This document shows, piece by piece, positions 7,356 to 9,085 of a stretch of 9,085 nucleotides of DNA (its first letter is position 1; the number at the start of each line of letters is the position of its first letter). This DNA comes from Bacteroidales bacterium UBA3816. Its GTDB lineage: Bacteria > Bacteroidota > Bacteroidia > Bacteroidales > P3. The translations under genes were made by a program, and so were the position numbers. Where the stretch lies: the NCBI GenBank assembly GCA_002368955.1, contig DFDY01000155.1, forward strand, positions 6,108 to 15,192. Reading direction: 5' to 3'. The notes under the pieces were generated by a model. The model worked only from the letters and a program-made list of their open reading frames with translations, was not told where the DNA came from and searched no databases.

Positions 7356-8906
7356 TCATCTGGACGAATTGGAGCGGCTATTATTGGTGCCGCGGCTTGA
7401 ACTTGTAGTGCCACGGGTAGTGGTTCCTTCGCTATTGCTACTGCTGCGGGTGGTGTTGGTGCTGCTGCCACGTCCAGTATTGTTAGTGCTGCGGGTGGTG
7501 GTACCAGCGGCAGTTCTGCTATTACTGCGCGTAGTAGTGCCGGTGGTTGTACCAGTTCCGCGGGTGGTTGTGCCAGTGGAAGTGCCCGTGCCGCGGGTGG
7601 AATTACCTGTGGCAGTGCTATTGCCGCGTGTACTAGTGCCAGTGGCAGTGCCCGTGCCGCGGGTGGTGGTGCCGTTGGTAGAACCAGTGCCACGAGTGGA
7701 AGTGCCAGAGGTTGTACTAGTGCCACGAGTGGGAGTTCCCGTAGTAGCACTGCTCTCGCGGGTAGTGGTGCTAGTGCTAGAACTAGTTCCGCGAGTGGAA
7801 GTTCCGGTGGTGGTGCCGGTTTCGCGAGTGGAAGTTCCTGTGGTGGTTCTGGTTCCGCGAGTAGTAGTCCCAGAAGTGGTGCCAGTTCCGCGAGTAGTAG
7901 TTCCGGTGGTGGTGCCGGTTCCGCGAGTGGTAGTTCCGGATGTGGTGCCGGTTCCGCGAGTGGAAGTTCCTGTGCCGGTTCCAGTCCCGCGGGTGGAAGT
8001 TCCTGTGGTGGTGCCGGTTCCGCGAGAGGAAGTTCCTGTGGTGGTTCCGGTTCCACGGGTGGCATTACTTGAGGTATTGCTGCTGCGACCGGCGGTAGTG
8101 TTGGTGCTGGCACTGCGTCCAGTAGAGGTGGCACTGGGGGCTGCTGTGGTGCTGCGGGCACCGGTGGTGCGGTTGGTGGTGGTCACGGTGTTTTCTCCGC
8201 GGGTGCTGGTGATGCGGCTGCCCTCACGGCCAGAATGGTCATAGCGGATAGGGGTTTCGGAGCGTGCCGTGGTGATGTTGCCCACAAGAGGCATGTCGGT
8301 ATAGGTGTAGCCACCGTGGCCGTCCAAGGTGTAGCCCGGACGTTCGCGACCAGGCATATAGGGCTTGGGCGGTATGGGGGCGGGGTGGTTGGGATGACGG
8401 AGGTAGTAGGGGTGGTAGTGGATGTGCGGGTGATGGCTGTAGTGCCAGCCGGGACGGTGGATGTCGTAGTGGTAGGTGTAGTAGTAGACGGCCGGACGTG
8501 GGGCACGGACGAAACGGTAGTAGGGAGGCATGGACCACATGAATGTGGGACGGGGATGGCTAGTCTTGAACCGCAGGTAGGAGGCGGCACTGTAGATGTT
8601 GCTGTTGGTGAGTAGGTAGATGCACTCCAGGTCGATGGGCATGTATATTTCGTCGCCGGTGTAGGCATCGTAGCCATAGAGCCACACCTCGAAGAAGGAG
8701 GTACTTATCTGCTCGGCCCAGACTTCGTTGACCAGACAGTAGGTGGGCAGCTCGTCGGCATAGCCGCAGTAGATCATCAACTCGTCCTGATTGTTCAGGT
8801 AGGCCACGGTGCGTGCGGCTTGGTTATAGGTGAAGTAAAGAATGTTGTCGGCTGTGGCGCTCAGGGTCGCCATCATCAGTGCCAGGGCTAAAACTATCTT
8901 TTTCAT
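7356..8906 (-). CDS. Secreted His/Tyr-rich protein with Thr-Gly-Arg repeat tail (516 aa)
   Basis: I do not recognise a characterised family. The protein has four zones. Residues 1-19 are a signal peptide (MKKIVLALALMMATLSATA), with cleavage before DN. Residues 20-120 look like a folded domain with three cysteines (C47, C57, C95) and many aromatics. Residues 120-190 are Pro/Tyr/His-rich (for example HPHIHYHPYYLRHP), which could bind metal or be extended. Residues 200-516 are low complexity, almost only Thr, Ser, Gly, Arg and Asn, with sixteen 11-residue repeats at 284-459. There is no lipobox and no obvious C-terminal sorting domain; the end is Ser/Arg/Asn-rich. The frame can be extended upstream to an ATG at 8990, but that codon lies upstream of the promoter match at 8968-8975, and the signal peptide begins exactly at 8906, so 8906 is chosen. 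An exported, probably surface or extracellular role is inferred. Its stop lies 21 bp from the phosphorylase start. Confidence 0.85.
   Translation of the reverse strand: MKKIVLALALMMATLSATADNILYFTYNQAARTVAYLNNQDELMIYCGYADELPTYCLVNEVWAEQISTSFFEVWLYGYDAYTGDEIYMPIDLECIYLLTNSNIYSAASYLRFKTSHPRPTFMWSMPPYYRFVRAPRPAVYYYTYHYDIHRPGWHYSHHPHIHYHPYYLRHPNHPAPIPPKPYMPGRERPGYTLDGHGGYTYTDMPLVGNITTARSETPIRYDHSGREGSRITSTRGENTVTTTNRTTGARSTTAAPSATSTGRSASTNTTAGRSSNTSSNATRGTGTTTGTSSRGTGTTTGTSTRGTGTGTGTSTRGTGTTSGTTTRGTGTTTGTTTRGTGTTSGTTTRGTRTTTGTSTRETGTTTGTSTRGTSSSTSTTTRESSATTGTPTRGTSTTSGTSTRGTGSTNGTTTRGTGTATGTSTRGNSTATGNSTRGTGTSTGTTTRGTGTTTGTTTRSNSRTAAGTTTRSTNNTGRGSSTNTTRSSSNSEGTTTRGTTSSSRGTNNSRSNSSR
7530..8057 (-). 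repeat. Sixteen tandem 33-bp units encoding 11-residue Thr/Gly/Ser/Arg repeats
   Basis: The array lies in the tail of the secreted protein and keeps an exact 33-bp period throughout. Each unit starts with an Arg codon and reads approximately RGTGTTTGTST. The eight units nearest the N-terminus (7794-8057) are close to identical in DNA, built on CGC GGA ACC GGC ACC and ending GGA ACT TCC ACT. The eight units nearest the C-terminus (7530-7793) are more diverged, use GGC more than GGA, and contain replacements such as RESSATTGTPT. The period then breaks at a 12-residue unit. Because the composition lacks stop-prone codons, other frames stay open across the array; these are not genes. Confidence 0.92.
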
Positions 8907-8967
8907 GGCTCTTAGATTTTGCTTGTTGTCATTTCTCTTTAGTATTTCCTTTGTTTGATTAATTTTG

Positions 8968-8975
8968 CAAAGGTA
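8968..8975 (-). promoter_or_regulatory. Bacteroidota -7 promoter element for the secreted-protein gene
   Basis: On the minus strand this reads TACCTTTG, an exact TAnnTTTG match followed by CAAAA, the usual Bacteroidota promoter context. Transcription would begin near 8960, giving a leader of about 55 nt before the ATG at 8906. A run of nine A residues precedes it; a strong -33 TTTG is not evident at the usual distance. It may drive the whole minus-strand gene cluster from 8906 down to 588, since no other convincing promoter is seen between those genes. Confidence 0.75.
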
Positions 8976-9016
8976 CGCTTTTTTTTTCAATCATGCATAT
9001 TTTCGTTATAGAAACA

Positions 9017-9074
9017 ATTCTGAGTTCTAGATTCTGAGTCGCTATAATTCTGAGTTCTAAATTCTGAATTCTAA
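9017..9074. repeat. Tandem 14-bp-unit AT-rich repeat
   Basis: Four units begin with ATTCTGA: ATTCTGAGTTCTAG (9017-9030), a 16-bp variant ATTCTGAGTCGCTATA (9031-9046), ATTCTGAGTTCTAA (9047-9060) and ATTCTGAATTCTAA (9061-9074). Paired units also give a 30-bp-spaced copy with one mismatch over 22 bp (9016-9037 and 9046-9067). It lies upstream of the promoter at 8968-8975 and may continue or end just beyond the window. No coding potential is seen. Confidence 0.75.
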
Positions 9075-9085
9075 GTGGGGCGGCA

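Noticed and set aside
7530..8057. CRISPR array
   Set aside because: The units are contiguous 33-bp coding repeats with no spacers, and no cas gene is nearby.
7530..8057. Ice-binding or beta-solenoid repeat (Thr-rich 11-residue period)
   Set aside because: The units lack the Cys or hydrophobic core residues such solenoids need; a disordered or glycosylated tail is more likely.
7340..8161. Minus-strand Pro/Ala/Glu/Leu-rich frame
   Set aside because: It is a second frame of the same repeat array with no start context or independent domain.
7297..8244. Long plus-strand frame rich in Pro-Val-Arg repeats
   Set aside because: It is the antisense of the 33-bp repeat array, whose composition leaves several frames open; the minus-strand frame has a signal peptide, a promoter and a non-repetitive N-terminal domain.

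Overview
The window looks like chromosomal DNA from a member of the Bacteroidales (Bacteroidota). Two upstream regions carry exact matches to the Bacteroidota -7 promoter element TAnnTTTG. The two secreted proteins have Bacteroidota-style signal peptides, one ending AKA-Q. The TypA N-terminus also reads like the Bacteroidales version. Genus cannot be fixed from the sequence. Every convincing gene lies on the minus strand, so transcription runs from the right end of the window to the left.

Layout in the direction of transcription: (1) an upstream region (about 8907-9085) with a 14-bp-period tandem repeat and a clear promoter; (2) a secreted 516-residue protein with a His/Tyr/Pro-rich middle and a Thr/Gly/Ser/Arg tail of sixteen 11-residue repeats (7356-8906); (3) a nucleoside phosphorylase of uridine-phosphorylase type (6444-7334), 21 bp downstream; (4) a cysteine-rich DUF2284-type predicted metal-binding protein (5909-6460) that overlaps the phosphorylase by 17 bp and starts with GTG; (5) a 72-bp gap holding a short 14-bp-period repeat; (6) a small secreted protein of unknown function (5381-5836); (7) 29 bp further on, a 1587-residue DNA-processing protein (588-5351); (8) a 337-bp spacer holding the next promoter; (9) the first 83 codons of typA/bipA (1-250), cut by the window edge.

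The standout is the 1587-residue protein. It joins three enzyme modules that are normally separate: an N-terminal DEDD-type 3'-5' exonuclease fold, a complete RecQ-type SF2 helicase, and a complete but compact UvrD-type SF1 helicase, followed by a C-terminal domain I do not recognise. The four exonuclease acidic residues are visible, but the usual catalytic His/Tyr position is Asn. A CxxCxxC cluster lies just before the RecQ core, and the usual RecQ zinc-site cysteines are not visible. This points to a self-contained machine for unwinding and possibly trimming DNA, in repair, recombination or defence; the role is inferred.

The genes are tightly spaced on one strand and could be co-transcribed, but their functions (envelope protein, pyrimidine salvage, metal protein, DNA helicase) do not form an obvious pathway. 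The only close coupling seen is the overlap of the phosphorylase and DUF2284 genes. No confident transposon, phage gene, tRNA, rRNA or CRISPR array was seen.
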